From positions 1-38,055 of the forward strand of contig JAGYNZ010000026.1 of the NCBI GenBank assembly GCA_018399745.1: a stretch of DNA of 38,055 nt. The letters are read 5' to 3'. The stretch's first letter is position 1. Every line of letters starts with the position of its first letter. This stretch comes from Deltaproteobacteria bacterium. GTDB lineage: Bacteria > Desulfobacterota > Dissulfuribacteria > Dissulfuribacterales > UBA3076. The notes beneath the pieces were generated by a model. The model saw only the letters and a list, made by a program, of their open reading frames with translations, searched no databases and was not told the DNA's origin. Both the position numbers and the translations under genes were made by a program. Below are positions 14,250-24,220 of the stretch, one piece after another.

Positions 14250-15971
14250 ATGCCGGTTCAAAATTCGGATGTGTCAGATATATTCAACAAAATGGCGGAT
14301 CTCCTTGAAATTGAGGGGGCAAACCCGTTTCGAGTTCGCGCCTATCGTAACGCCTCACGTGCTGTCTCCAGTCTGCCCCGAAGTGTATCGGACATGCTCG
14401 AATCAGGTGAAGATCTCACGGATCTGCCTGGGATCGGTAAGGATCTGGCAGGAAAGATTAAAGAGATTGTAGAGACCGGTTCCCTAGCCCTGTTTGAAGA
14501 GCTCAAAGGCAAAACGCCGTCCGGACTGAGTCAACTGATGAAAGTGGAGGGCTTAGGTCCTAAAAGGGTAAGGGCCCTCAACCGGAATTTGGGCGTGACC
14601 AGTCTCAAGGAACTTGAGGAGGCGGCGCGTACGGGCAAAGTGAGAGAACTGGATGGATTCGGGGAAAAGACAGAGCAAAAAATCCTGGAAGAACTTGAGG
14701 CCTATGAAGGAATAGAAAAGCGGATCAAGCTGATTGAAGCCGAGCAGAGGGCCCGGTCCATAGTAGAGTATCTCAAAGGAGTAAAGGGCGTCAAAAAAAT
14801 CACGGTCGCCGGGAGTTACAGGCGGCGGAAAGAGACGGTGGGTGACCTGGATATCCTTGTGACTTGCAAAAGAGGGGCTCAGGTGATGGAGCGTTTTGTG
14901 AACTATGAGGACGTCAAGAAAGTGGTTTCTCAAGGGAACACCCGGGCCACGATAATCCTTCGCTCAGGCCTTCATGTGGATCTCAGGGTTGTCCCACAGG
15001 TCAGCTATGGAGCGGCCCTTCACTATTTTACCGGATCAAAGGCCCACAACATTGCGGTACGCAAGCTGGGCGTCAAAAAGAATCTCAAAATAAATGAGTA
15101 CGGTGTGTTTAAGGGAGATGACCGTATTGCCGGAAAGACTGAAAAAGAGGTCTATAACCAGGTGGATCTCCCGTACATCGAACCCGAGCTGCGAGAGAAC
15201 CGTGGTGAAGTGGAGGCGGCGCAGAAAGGGAGCCTGCCTCGACTGATTGATCTGAAAGACCTTAGAGGCGATCTGCATGCCCACACCAAGGCAACAGACG
15301 GACATGCCACCCTTGAAGAAATGGCCGAGTCTGCTAAAGCCCGCGGATATGAATACCTGGCTATTACTGATCATTCCAGGAAAGTAAGTATTGCACACGG
15401 CCTGGATGCCAGGCGTCTTGCAAGACAGATCCAGGAGATCGATCAGTTGAACGAAAAACTCAGGGATATTGTTCTCCTTAAGGGTATAGAGGTGGACATA
15501 CTAAAGGACGGGACTCTTGATCTGCCTGATGCCGTCTTGAAAGAACTGGACGTCGTCGTCTGTTCTGTCCATTATCACCGCCGGCTCTCCAGAAGAAAGA
15601 TGACTGAGCGGGTTATCAGGGCAATGGACAACCCCTACTTCAATATTTTTGCCCATCCCACCGGCCGACTGATTAATGATCGCGAGCCCTATCAGATTGA
15701 CCTGGAGCGAATCATTGAGGCGGCCAGGGAACGGGGTTGTTTTCTTGAAATCAATGCCAACCCGGATCGGCTTGACCTCTCAGATAGCCACTGCAGAATG
15801 GCAAAGGACATGGGGCTTAAGCTGGCGATCTCAACAGATGCGCACAGCGTCGCGGATATGGACTTTATCCGTTACGGAGTGGATCAGGCCCGCCGGGGCT
15901 GGCTGGAGCCGGACGACATACTCAACACCAGAAGCCTGAAGCAACTTAAGAAGATGCTTAAAAGGACATAA
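14250..15971 (+). CDS. polX: DNA polymerase X family protein with PHP domain
   Basis: A bacterial family X DNA polymerase for gap filling in base-excision repair, 573 aa, cytoplasmic. The N-terminal part has helix-hairpin-helix motifs (DLPGIGKDLAGKI, KVEGLGPKRVRAL, ELDGFGEKTEQKI). The palm carries the catalytic aspartates in VGDLDILV and HVDLRVV. The C-terminal PHP phosphoesterase starts at about residue 338 and keeps its metal ligands (DLHAHTKATDG, AITDHS, GIEVDIL, CSVHYH, FAHPTGRL, STDAHS), consistent with 3'-5' exonuclease or AP-endonuclease activity. GGGAG lies 7 bases before the ATG. The length equals the normal family size. Confidence 0.95.
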   Translation: MPVQNSDVSDIFNKMADLLEIEGANPFRVRAYRNASRAVSSLPRSVSDMLESGEDLTDLPGIGKDLAGKIKEIVETGSLALFEELKGKTPSGLSQLMKVEGLGPKRVRALNRNLGVTSLKELEEAARTGKVRELDGFGEKTEQKILEELEAYEGIEKRIKLIEAEQRARSIVEYLKGVKGVKKITVAGSYRRRKETVGDLDILVTCKRGAQVMERFVNYEDVKKVVSQGNTRATIILRSGLHVDLRVVPQVSYGAALHYFTGSKAHNIAVRKLGVKKNLKINEYGVFKGDDRIAGKTEKEVYNQVDLPYIEPELRENRGEVEAAQKGSLPRLIDLKDLRGDLHAHTKATDGHATLEEMAESAKARGYEYLAITDHSRKVSIAHGLDARRLARQIQEIDQLNEKLRDIVLLKGIEVDILKDGTLDLPDAVLKELDVVVCSVHYHRRLSRRKMTERVIRAMDNPYFNIFAHPTGRLINDREPYQIDLERIIEAARERGCFLEINANPDRLDLSDSHCRMAKDMGLKLAISTDAHSVADMDFIRYGVDQARRGWLEPDDILNTRSLKQLKKMLKRT

Positions 15972-16203
15972 CCCCGGTTCGATCATGCAGATTCTGGTCC
16001 AGTTTGTCTCTGTTTGAAAGACAAGAATGAAAAGCCTGTTGCACGGAAAATTGATAAAATTAGAAAATAGGCTTGAATTTTTGCTGGGGAACAGGGATAT
16101 TAAGATCGAAGACATTTGAAGTTTTGATACGCGGCCCTTTCTTTTTAGGGTGCCCGAATAGAGCAAATTCTTATCACCAATTCGTATCACCTTCTATAAA
16201 ATC

Positions 16204-17859
16204 ATGCTTTTAGAGCTTGCGTTAGAAAATTTTGTACTTTTTGAAAAGGTATCTTTCGGTCTGTCGGATGGACTTACCGTGCTCACAGGGGAGACCGGTG
16301 CAGGCAAGTCCTTACTTCTCCGGGCCTTGAAACTTATACTTGGGGCCAGGGCTGATCTGCAGCAGATAAGGACTGGGGCAAAGCAGGCCATGGTGCAGGC
16401 AGTGTTTGACGTCTCATTCGAGGTCCGAGACAAACTGGAAAATATGGGGATATCCTGCGACGAAGAGCTTGTCATAAGAAGGACGGTTCCACGGACCGGA
16501 AAGGGGAGGATATATATAAATGGGGCCATTGTGAGCCTTCAGGACCTGAGGAGAATTGTATCGGGTCTTGTAAGCCTTGCCGGACAGCACGAATACCAGC
16601 AACTTCTGCACCGGCAAAGACATGGACCCTGGCTGGACCGCTTTTCCGGGCTTGAACATGAAGTGGATCAAATAAACAGCTTGTATCAAGAGATTAAGGT
16701 ACTTCAAGCAAATCTCCAAGGTGCTGTAGATGCAAGAGAAGCAGCGGCTGTAGAAGAAGACAGGCTTCGACAGGAGGCAGAGGAAATTGACAGAATTGCT
16801 CCCAGGCCGGGAGAAGAAGAAGGACTTGAACAGAAGCTCAAGGTATTAAAGGCCGCTGAGGCTTTGCGGACATTGGGAGACAACTGTTACAGAATCCTTT
16901 ATGCTGATAAAGGATCGATTCAGGAAAGATTGGCAATCTGCAGGCAGGACCTTAAACGTATGGCGGAACTTGATTCTATACTGGGAAAGACGGCAAACGA
17001 ACTGAATTCAGTGATCTATCAGGCGGAAGAGGTGGCGTTGACCCTGCGGGATTATATACACGGCCTTCCGACAGATCTTTCTCAATTGGAACAGATTGAG
17101 GAACGAATCTACGCCCTTAGGCAGCTTAAGAGGCGCTGTGGTCCAACAACAGAGGACGTCCTGGACCATCGAAATGACATTGAGATAAAACTTGCGGCCC
17201 TTTGCGAAAATGAAGATCGTATAGAGGAGTTACATAAAAGACTCGAAGAAAAAGAGAAAAAACTCATAAGCCGGGCCCTGGAGTTGAGCAAGAAAAGACG
17301 TCAGGGTGCAAAGAGACTCTCTGAGGCGATTAAGGCCGAATTATTCGATCTTAAACTGGCTAAAACTGATTTCTTGATTGATGTAGAGGCCGCGGCAAGG
17401 CCCATAGCCTCGGACGTGGGACCAAGGGGGCTTGACAGGGTCCAGTTTCTCTTTAGTCCCAACATTGGATTTCCTCTTCGTCCCCTGGCGTCGATTGCTT
17501 CCGGCGGAGAACTATCAAGGGTAATGTTGGCATTAAGGGCCGCTTTGGCCAAGCAGACAGGTATTGAAACCATTGTGTTTGACGAGATAGATGCGGGAAT
17601 TGGGGGAGAGGTGGCAGAGAAAGTGGGTTTTAAACTCAAGGCACTCTCTTCTTTTGGCCAGGTTGTGACCATAACCCACTTCCCGCAGATAGCGGCACGT
17701 GGTGATCATCACATAGCATTAGAGAAGGTGGCCGAAGGGGATAAGACAGCTATCGTAATAAGGAAAGTAGCAGGAAATCAGCGCCTGGAGGAACTTACCA
17801 GGATGCTCGGTGGAGACAGGGAAACAGCCAAGGCATATGCCGGTGAACTGCTGAAGTAA
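16204..17859 (+). CDS. recN: DNA repair protein RecN
   Basis: An SMC-like ATPase that acts early in recombinational repair of double-strand breaks. It has Walker A GETGAGKS (about residues 29-36), a coiled-coil middle rich in Glu and Lys (about 160-370), the ABC signature ASGGELSRVMLAL (about 430) and Walker B IVFDEIDAGIGGEVAE (about 458). The C-terminal D-loop region VVTITHFPQIAARGDHH is intact. At 551 aa it is full length. The start ATG has a poor binding site; 232 non-coding bases separate it from polX, in which I see no clear promoter. Confidence 0.96.
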   Translation: MLLELALENFVLFEKVSFGLSDGLTVLTGETGAGKSLLLRALKLILGARADLQQIRTGAKQAMVQAVFDVSFEVRDKLENMGISCDEELVIRRTVPRTGKGRIYINGAIVSLQDLRRIVSGLVSLAGQHEYQQLLHRQRHGPWLDRFSGLEHEVDQINSLYQEIKVLQANLQGAVDAREAAAVEEDRLRQEAEEIDRIAPRPGEEEGLEQKLKVLKAAEALRTLGDNCYRILYADKGSIQERLAICRQDLKRMAELDSILGKTANELNSVIYQAEEVALTLRDYIHGLPTDLSQLEQIEERIYALRQLKRRCGPTTEDVLDHRNDIEIKLAALCENEDRIEELHKRLEEKEKKLISRALELSKKRRQGAKRLSEAIKAELFDLKLAKTDFLIDVEAAARPIASDVGPRGLDRVQFLFSPNIGFPLRPLASIASGGELSRVMLALRAALAKQTGIETIVFDEIDAGIGGEVAEKVGFKLKALSSFGQVVTITHFPQIAARGDHHIALEKVAEGDKTAIVIRKVAGNQRLEELTRMLGGDRETAKAYAGELLK

Positions 17860-17922
17860 ATCCAAAAGCAACCTGAATCTTCGAGCGTCTGTTTTGACAG
17901 AATATCGATATATTAGACAAAC

Positions 17923-18969
17923 ATGAAAATTCAATCACCAAATCACCAAATAACCAAATCACCAAATTCTTCTCCTACAGGCATTGTTCTTCACTCCGGA
18001 GGTCTGGACAGCACCATTGCCTGTAAGGTTCTCCAGGCACAAGGCATACATATCATAGCCCTTTACTTCATTACGCCATTTTTTGGATATAAAGTCGAAG
18101 GACAGAAAAAGATCTTGAGTAACAGGGCAATGGTCGACCAGGGGATAGAATCCAAAGGAATAGATATTTCTGAGGTGTATCTTAAAATGATAAAGAATCC
18201 GGAGCATGGTTATGGAAAACACATGAATCCATGTATCGACTGCAGGATTCTGATGATTCGAAATGCCATTAACAGGCTGGATGAATTCAACGCATCCTTT
18301 GTAGCCACAGGCGAGGTCCTTGGCCAGAGGCCCATGTCTCAGCGCAGAGATGCGCTCAGGATAATAGAGCGGGAGAGCGGTGCTGACGGACAGCTCTTGC
18401 GTCCCCTTTCAGCCCTTCATCTTCCCCCTACAGACGTGGAAAACAAGGGTGTGGTTGATCGTTCAAGACTGCTGGGGCTGACCGGCAGGGGACGAAAAGA
18501 CCAGATAATCCTTGCCGAAAAATATGGAATAAAAGACTATCCGGCCCCTGCTGGAGGATGCGTACTTGCTGACCCCATACTATCCCTTAGATTTAAATGT
18601 ATGTTCAGGCTCAGGCCGGAGCTTGATGTAAATGACTGCGTGCTTTTGCGTATGGGCAGACACTTTGTCCTGCCTGACGGATCCTGGCTGGTGATAGGTA
18701 GAGATAAAAGGGAAAACGCAAAGCTTGTATCCATGATGATGGAAGGGGACATTAAGCTGGATCTGACAGCAGGTTACGGTCCCACAGGACTTTGGCGAAA
18801 GACCTGCTCCGATGTCTATGCAGATCTCGCAGCGGGCATTCTGTGCCGGTACGCAAGGATTAGAAGGCGTTTGGAGGAGGTCAGGCTCTCGGGACCTGGA
18901 ACCGAAAATGTAAAAACTATCACGACCTTTCAGGCTTCAGACGAAATCGTTAATAAATATAAGGTCTAA
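17923..18969 (+). CDS. MnmA/ThiI-like PP-loop tRNA-modifying protein
   Basis: An ATP-pyrophosphatase-fold protein, 348 aa, probably a tRNA thiolation or related enzyme. The PP-loop LHSGGLDSTIA is at about residues 23-33. A PCxxC site (NPCIDCRILMIRNA) matches the catalytic-cysteine loop of MnmA, followed by FVATGEVLGQRPMS and a second Cys in PAPAGGCVLADP. The C-terminal part is not that of canonical MnmA, so the exact modified base is not certain. The first 18 residues are encoded by four 8-nt tandem repeats (17933-17964) and look added to the domain. It is 63 bases after recN and may share its transcript. Confidence 0.8.
   Translation: MKIQSPNHQITKSPNSSPTGIVLHSGGLDSTIACKVLQAQGIHIIALYFITPFFGYKVEGQKKILSNRAMVDQGIESKGIDISEVYLKMIKNPEHGYGKHMNPCIDCRILMIRNAINRLDEFNASFVATGEVLGQRPMSQRRDALRIIERESGADGQLLRPLSALHLPPTDVENKGVVDRSRLLGLTGRGRKDQIILAEKYGIKDYPAPAGGCVLADPILSLRFKCMFRLRPELDVNDCVLLRMGRHFVLPDGSWLVIGRDKRENAKLVSMMMEGDIKLDLTAGYGPTGLWRKTCSDVYADLAAGILCRYARIRRRLEEVRLSGPGTENVKTITTFQASDEIVNKYKV
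17933..17964 (+). repeat. Four 8-nt tandem repeats in a coding start
   Basis: Four units of AATCACCA follow each other, the third being AATAACCA. They lie 10 bases after the ATG of the PP-loop gene. Because 8 is not a multiple of 3, loss or gain of a unit would shift the reading frame, as in slipped-strand phase variation. Confidence 0.85.
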
Positions 18970-19228
18970 TTTGAGACCCCTGAATATTACCTGTCTAAAC
19001 TTGTTGTCATTATTGCGAAAAGACTTTAATTTGTGAAATGGCAGGTTGTTAGAAGTTGCAAAGGGGAATTTTGAAAATGAAAAGAGGCTTTTCTCTCTGT
19101 GAATGATTACAATAAAGGTTTTTAAACTTGCTTTCGAGAGAAATTTATAATGTAAAAATCATGAAAAAATGATCCTGTTAAAAGAAGATCGGTTTTTTCA
19201 GCGTAAATAGAAAGGAATATGGTAATCA
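18970..19228. other. Intergenic region before ppiD-like gene
   Basis: 259 bases without a gene between the PP-loop gene and the PPIase gene. It is AT-rich and presumably holds a promoter for the latter. GAAAGGAAT lies about 11 bases before the ATG at 19229. No terminator hairpin with a T-run was seen. Confidence 0.4.
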
Positions 19229-21118
19229 ATGTTAAGCACAATTAGGCAGAGTACAGGCTCCTGGCTTATTAAATGTATACTCGGTATTATTGTAATAGTA
19301 TTCGTTTTCTGGGGTGTAGGAAGTTTTCGTTCCCAGAGGCTTGATGTCGTGACAACGGTGAATGGTGAAGATATTCTTATGGAATCCTATCGCCTTGCCC
19401 ACGCCAATATGCTGGATAACTACAGGCGGATGTTCGGCGGGCAGATACCTGAAGGTTTTCTGGACCAGGTGGATTTTAAACAGCAGGTCCTTAACGGCCT
19501 TATAAATGAGACGCTAATTCGGCAGGCCGCTAATGAGGCGGGTATAATAGTCAGCGATATAGAGATTCAGAACATTATTCTTTCTATGCCTGCATTTCAG
19601 CACAATAAAGTCTTTGACCAGGGACTTTATGAAAGAACTCTGGGTGGGGTTCGTTTGACTCCCGCCGTCTTTGAAGCACAGGTCAGACAGCAGGTGCTCA
19701 CAGATAGATTGAAGGCCCTTCTGAGTTCCGGACTTGCTGTTACCGAGGCAGAGGCAAGGAACCATTATATGTTCGAAAACGAGGAGATCAATCTTGCCTA
19801 TGTATCGATTGACACCTCAGAATGTGAGACTGAAGTAAATGCTACAGAACAAGATCTGACGTTATGGCACGAATCACATAGTGAAAATTACATGACAGAA
19901 CCTCAGATTAAGCTGCGTTACCTGGTCCTTGAGGAGTCTGATATTGACGATGCCAATGTGACGGATTCGGAGATAGAGGCTTACTACAAGGATCACGAGA
20001 ATGAATATGAGGTCAAGGAACGCAGGCGTGCAAGACACATATTACTTAAGATACCAGAAGGCGCTGATGAAGATATTATAGGAGAAATAAGGGAAAAAGC
20101 GCAAAAAATTCGCGGGCAGATAGAGAAGGGCGAAGACTTCGCAAGGCTGGCCAAGGAGAATTCTGAGGATATCGGAAGTGCAGACAAAGGCGGAGAGCTG
20201 GGTTTTTTTAGCAAAGGCATGATGGTAAAACCCTTTGAAGAAGCTGTATTCTCCATGAAGGAAGGGGAAATAAGCAGGCCGGTTCTTACCCGTTTCGGCT
20301 GGCACATAATCGAGCTTGAGGAGATAGAACCGGATAGGGTAAAACCCCTTACCGAAGTAAAGAAATCTATTGCCACCAGGCTTAAAGACCAAAGAATCAA
20401 AAGCATGATATGGGATCGGGCTAATGAGGCCTATGACGAGATAATTGAATTAGGGAGCCTCAGCGACTTTGCAGAACAACATGATGAAATTGAGCTGAAA
20501 ACCACTGAATTTTTCAGCCAAAAGGAACCGACCTCTGTAATAGGGAGGGATCCGGAACTGCTGCGAATCCTGTTTGCCTTAAATTCCGGTGAGTTGAGTT
20601 CCCTGCTCCGGATACATCAGGGTATCCTCATAGCCGAAGTGCTTGAGAAAAAAGCACCTTACCTGCCCTCTCTGGAAGAGGTCAGAGAGCAGGTCGAAGA
20701 AGATTATGTAAGAGAAAAGGCAAAAGAACTGTGTCGTTTGAAGGCCGGAGAACTTCTTGAGGCAGCAAAGAAACGGGAGCTTGAGACGACGGCAAGAGAA
20801 GAGGGGCGGGAAATCCAGCAGACAGGTCTTTTTAAGCGGACAGACAAGACTGCAAAAGGAGATCTTCCTCCGGCCGTTGTCCAGGTCGGACTATTATTGT
20901 ATGAAGGTAAGGTCTGTCCTGATGAGATAGTTGAAAGCGGAAATACTTTTTACATACTGACCTTCAAGGAAAAGAAAGAGGCGGATATTGCAGGCTTTGC
21001 AGCGCAAAAGGACGCTATTACCAAGCGGATACTTGAACAGAAGCAACAGACCCTTTTTGAGGACTGGCTGAAACATCAATGGGATCAGGCATCTATCAAA
21101 CAGGTTGCAAAGATATAG
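19229..21118 (+). CDS. PpiD/SurA-like periplasmic peptidyl-prolyl isomerase
   Basis: A membrane-anchored chaperone for outer-membrane and periplasmic proteins. One N-terminal helix (about 14-32, CILGIIVIVFVFWGVGSF) anchors it, with the bulk outside. A SurA_N-like helical region (about 35-180, with NGEDILMESYR and LINETLIRQAANEAG) is followed by one parvulin domain (about 265-365: RARHILLKIPEG, GSADKGGELGFFSKG, FGWHIIELEEI). The rest is PpiD-like. At 629 aa it is in the usual PpiD range. It supports BamA, encoded on the other strand in this window. A strong terminator follows directly. Confidence 0.88.
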   Translation: MLSTIRQSTGSWLIKCILGIIVIVFVFWGVGSFRSQRLDVVTTVNGEDILMESYRLAHANMLDNYRRMFGGQIPEGFLDQVDFKQQVLNGLINETLIRQAANEAGIIVSDIEIQNIILSMPAFQHNKVFDQGLYERTLGGVRLTPAVFEAQVRQQVLTDRLKALLSSGLAVTEAEARNHYMFENEEINLAYVSIDTSECETEVNATEQDLTLWHESHSENYMTEPQIKLRYLVLEESDIDDANVTDSEIEAYYKDHENEYEVKERRRARHILLKIPEGADEDIIGEIREKAQKIRGQIEKGEDFARLAKENSEDIGSADKGGELGFFSKGMMVKPFEEAVFSMKEGEISRPVLTRFGWHIIELEEIEPDRVKPLTEVKKSIATRLKDQRIKSMIWDRANEAYDEIIELGSLSDFAEQHDEIELKTTEFFSQKEPTSVIGRDPELLRILFALNSGELSSLLRIHQGILIAEVLEKKAPYLPSLEEVREQVEEDYVREKAKELCRLKAGELLEAAKKRELETTAREEGREIQQTGLFKRTDKTAKGDLPPAVVQVGLLLYEGKVCPDEIVESGNTFYILTFKEKKEADIAGFAAQKDAITKRILEQKQQTLFEDWLKHQWDQASIKQVAKI

Positions 21119-21146
21119 ATAATTCCGTTCAGGAAACTCAATCAGC

Positions 21147-21173
21147 GGCGTACGCAGAGTACGCCTTGTTTCT
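21147..21173 (+). terminator. Rho-independent terminator after ppiD-like gene
   Basis: GGCGTAC (21147-21153) and GTACGCC (21159-21165) form a 7-bp perfect stem with a 5-base loop, followed by TTGTTTCT. It lies 29 bases after the stop codon. Confidence 0.7.
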
Positions 21174-21257
21174 CTGAAATCTTGCGCCTTGCATTTTGAA
21201 CATTTTGAATGGAATCATATTTCAGAGCAATAAAATAATTTAAAATATTCATTTGCC

Positions 21258-21896
21258 TTAGGCCTGTATGGAAAGGGCCCTTTTCAGGGCGGCCGCATGT
21301 ACCTTGCCGGCAAAGTGCAGTGGACTTTTGCCTGATAAAGGATCAAAGGCTGATGGATCGGCCTTGCAGAGATATTGAATCTCTCTCCCAATGGTACTCA
21401 GTGCTTCATCCACGGTAACCCCGATCATTCTGCGAATGACATGCCATGTGGCACCGCACGAGGCCCCACGTCTTACATAAAGGCCTTTGATGTATCCGTC
21501 TTTTACATTGACATCATATTCAGGCAGGCCGAACTGTTCTCCATAGGCACCAAGGTCCTTCCTGTGCCCAAGGCCGCAGCACGTAAATGGGCAGATGGCT
21601 CCCGGTATGTTTTGCCCTGATGCTATTACCGGTATTCCCTTGATTTTACAGAGCTCAACAAGATATTCAGACAGATCAGGATGTCTCAAAAAATTAAGGA
21701 TAAGGTCGGCTGTAAAATCGTCAGGGATAAATTCTTCGGGCTCGTCAACGATCTCAGGCAAGTCGAAAAGAATGTCATATGTTCGTTCTATTGTGATATG
21801 ACGGCCATAGATTTCTATTCCAGCTATCTTATATTTCCCTGAACCTGCCTCTTCGAAAATTATCAATCTGAAGGGAAATAAATTTGTTTCAACCAT
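21258..21896 (-). CDS. DUF166-family protein
   Basis: A 212-residue protein matching the DUF166 (PF02593) family as I recall it. Family members have been labelled thymidylate-synthase-like in methanogens, without firm proof. Distinctive Cys clusters are present: ICPFTCCGLG (about 100) and RRGASCGATWHV (about 143), which may bind a metal or cofactor. It is cytoplasmic with no signal peptide. It lies last in the minus-strand gene run, 80 bases after the SYLF gene, and may be independently transcribed. The role is not known. Confidence 0.75.
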   Translation of the reverse strand: MVETNLFPFRLIIFEEAGSGKYKIAGIEIYGRHITIERTYDILFDLPEIVDEPEEFIPDDFTADLILNFLRHPDLSEYLVELCKIKGIPVIASGQNIPGAICPFTCCGLGHRKDLGAYGEQFGLPEYDVNVKDGYIKGLYVRRGASCGATWHVIRRMIGVTVDEALSTIGREIQYLCKADPSAFDPLSGKSPLHFAGKVHAAALKRALSIQA

Positions 21897-21976
21897 AACG
21901 TATGCGTGAGGAATTCTCTATTTGAATTTAATCGAGACATTTTATCTTTTTTTATGCGAGGTAAGAAGCAGTGAGC

Positions 21977-22708
21977 CTATGGACAATTTTTGTCAAGAAA
22001 TTCAGTAAAACTTCGGCTTAACTCCGGAACAGAAATCGCTTTCTGAGACAATATCTCTCCAGGGGTCAAAACCTTTCCGTAGAGGCGCTCATCCGTGTTA
22101 TAATCGTGATGTAAATACGCCCCCTCAAGGGATAGGCCCGCAAAAAAGCCCTTGCTTCTGGAGTAAGAGTATACCTCGGCTTTGAGAGTTGCATCAGTGG
22201 CGGCTTTCAATTTCCTGCCGACAGGACCGGCGGCCACCGAAATATCTCCTCCCAGTGTCAAGTTGTTATTGAAAAAGGCATTTACCCCCCTTTGATTCAT
22301 TATCACAATCACCAGGTCCGTTGCCTGAACTCCAATCTGCCAGCCAAAACTCCCGCTTCCTATTCGTAAAAAGGCTGGGCCGTGCCATTTTCCTGTCTTG
22401 GGATTTCTGGCAGCCATCAGGCCATGTCCATAACTGGCCCCTACAACAAATCCACCTTTGTAGACAGATGGAAATATTGCCAGCCCTTCACATCTTGCCA
22501 GAAGTTCATCCGGGATGCCTCCATCCGGGGCATTCCTGATCTCTGTCAGTACAGTCATGGCATTTTTTATGACTTCGTCAGGTTCCGCCGCCTCTGCCGG
22601 CGTTCCATAAAAAAGGTGAACAGCGAAGATCATGAATACACTGAAGCATATGGCCAAGTGCAGGGATTTGAACGAAAACGGGTAAATACAATAAAGTCCG
22701 GCTTTCAT
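21977..22708 (-). CDS. SYLF (Ysc84-type) lipid-binding protein, exported
   Basis: A 243-residue protein with a signal peptide (hydrophobic about 14-32, cleavage near AEAAEPD) and a SYLF domain. The domain shows LLARCEGLAIFPSVYKGGFV, GSFGWQIGVQATDLVIVIMN and GGDISVAAGPVGR, the motifs of bacterial Ysc84 homologues. These proteins bind phospholipid and are exported to the periplasm, where the role is unclear. TAGGAG lies 6 bases before the ATG. It follows the SpmA/SpmB-like gene after 185 bases, so it may have its own promoter. Confidence 0.85.
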   Translation of the reverse strand: MKAGLYCIYPFSFKSLHLAICFSVFMIFAVHLFYGTPAEAAEPDEVIKNAMTVLTEIRNAPDGGIPDELLARCEGLAIFPSVYKGGFVVGASYGHGLMAARNPKTGKWHGPAFLRIGSGSFGWQIGVQATDLVIVIMNQRGVNAFFNNNLTLGGDISVAAGPVGRKLKAATDATLKAEVYSYSRSKGFFAGLSLEGAYLHHDYNTDERLYGKVLTPGEILSQKAISVPELSRSFTEFLDKNCP

Positions 22709-22893
22709 GATCTACTCCTATGTTGATAATTATTTTGTTGTCCATAATCCTTATATGCTATTCTATATTGTACCTCAAGGACAAATATATTTTCTCTGTA
22801 AAAGAAATGGCTTGTTGACTATTTTCACCACAGACATATTTGTTTACACGGCCAGCGCACCTTACTATGCTGTATCTTTCTTATAAAAGACAG

Positions 22894-24210
22894 CTAGAAC
22901 ATAATGTGACACATAACGAGCGACATTAGAATTCCAGTAATATCTGCAATTAAGGCAGCCGCGACTGCATATCGGGTCCGAACTACGCCAACCGCACCGA
23001 AATATACTGCCAGTACATAGAAAGTGGTTTCTGTGGAACCCTGCATTGTGGAGACCAGAAAGGATGAAAAACTGTCAGGGGCATGGCTCACCATCTCACT
23101 CATGATCCCAAATGCCCCGGAGCCTGAAAGGGGTCTCATAAAGGCCATGGGAAGGGCATCTGCCGGCATTCCAATTATTGAAGTGAGCGGCTGGAATGCC
23201 AATACCATCAGGTCAAAAGCTCCAGAGGCCCGAAACATGCCGATGGCAACCAGGATCATTACAAGAAAAGGAATGATTTTTACCGCAACCTGGAATCCTT
23301 CCTTTGCGCCTTCGGTAGCGGCTTCATACACCTTGACGCCTCTAAGATAACCAAACAGAAGGAGGCTGCACATAATGAAAGGGACTAACCAGTAGGAAAG
23401 AATCTCTGCACCCAGGTCCTGCCAGGGAGTGCCGTTGATCAGACGAAATACGGCTCCACCGGCAAAGGCAAGTAAGATCAGGATGACTGCCCACCTGCCG
23501 ACCCATCCGGGTCTATGGAGTTCTTCATGGGTTTGTTTTTCTTTACTGTTGAGCGTTTCAGGGTCCTGTTCCGCATCATTATTATAATTGCTTATTATTT
23601 TTGAGGGTATTTTATGATGGCTGAAACAAACAAAGGCCTTTGAGGCTATGACGGCCACGGTGGTAGAGCATATTGTTGCAATGAGTGAAGGGATAAGAAT
23701 GGAAGCGGGTTCTGCCGCACCAGCGGCTGCCCGCACACCGATGACGCCCAGCGGCAGAATGGTAACGCTTGATGTATTGACAGCCAGAAAAAGACACATA
23801 GCATCAGTGGCCTCTCCCTTGTTCGGGTTCAGCCGGTCAAGTTCCATCATCGCCTTAATTCCCATTGGTGTGGCGGCATTACCAAGTCCCAGGGCATTGG
23901 CAGCCATATTCATAATCATGGCTGACATGGCCGGATGCTCTGCAGGCACATCAGGAAAAAGGCGGCACATAACCGGACGAATGGCGCGGGCAATAAGACG
24001 CATAAGGCCACCGGCTTCAGCTACTTTCATAAGACCAAGCCAGAGGGCCATAATTCCGATCAGGCCGATTGCCAGATTGACTGAACTCTTTGCGGATTCG
24101 AATGAGGCATCAACCAGCTGCTCCATTCTGCCGTTGTAAGTGGCCACCACAGTAGCCAAAAGTATCATAAAAAGCCAAATGAGATTGATTGCTGCCGGAC
24201 GCTTATCCAT
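22894..24210 (-). CDS. SpmA/SpmB-like fused membrane protein (Gate/nucleoside recognition)
   Basis: A polytopic inner-membrane protein, 438 aa, with two Gate (nucleoside-recognition) domains, as if spore maturation proteins A and B were fused. The first half has NMAANALGLGNAATPMGIKA and the second has MAFMRPLSGSGAFGIMSEM and MQGSTETTFYVLAVYFGAVG, both signature stretches of the SpmA and SpmB halves. A charged cytoplasmic loop joins them at about 210-235. It lies 10 bases after lpxB and is co-transcribed with lipid A genes. No sporulation gene is seen here, so a substrate transport or envelope role is more likely. The start ATG at 24210 has a weak site. Confidence 0.82.
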   Translation of the reverse strand: MDKRPAAINLIWLFMILLATVVATYNGRMEQLVDASFESAKSSVNLAIGLIGIMALWLGLMKVAEAGGLMRLIARAIRPVMCRLFPDVPAEHPAMSAMIMNMAANALGLGNAATPMGIKAMMELDRLNPNKGEATDAMCLFLAVNTSSVTILPLGVIGVRAAAGAAEPASILIPSLIATICSTTVAVIASKAFVCFSHHKIPSKIISNYNNDAEQDPETLNSKEKQTHEELHRPGWVGRWAVILILLAFAGGAVFRLINGTPWQDLGAEILSYWLVPFIMCSLLLFGYLRGVKVYEAATEGAKEGFQVAVKIIPFLVMILVAIGMFRASGAFDLMVLAFQPLTSIIGMPADALPMAFMRPLSGSGAFGIMSEMVSHAPDSFSSFLVSTMQGSTETTFYVLAVYFGAVGVVRTRYAVAAALIADITGILMSLVMCHIMF

Positions 24211-24220
24211 TGGCCTGATG

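Noticed and set aside
17933-17964. CRISPR-like repeat
   Set aside because: Units of 8 bases without spacers; a simple tandem repeat inside a coding start.
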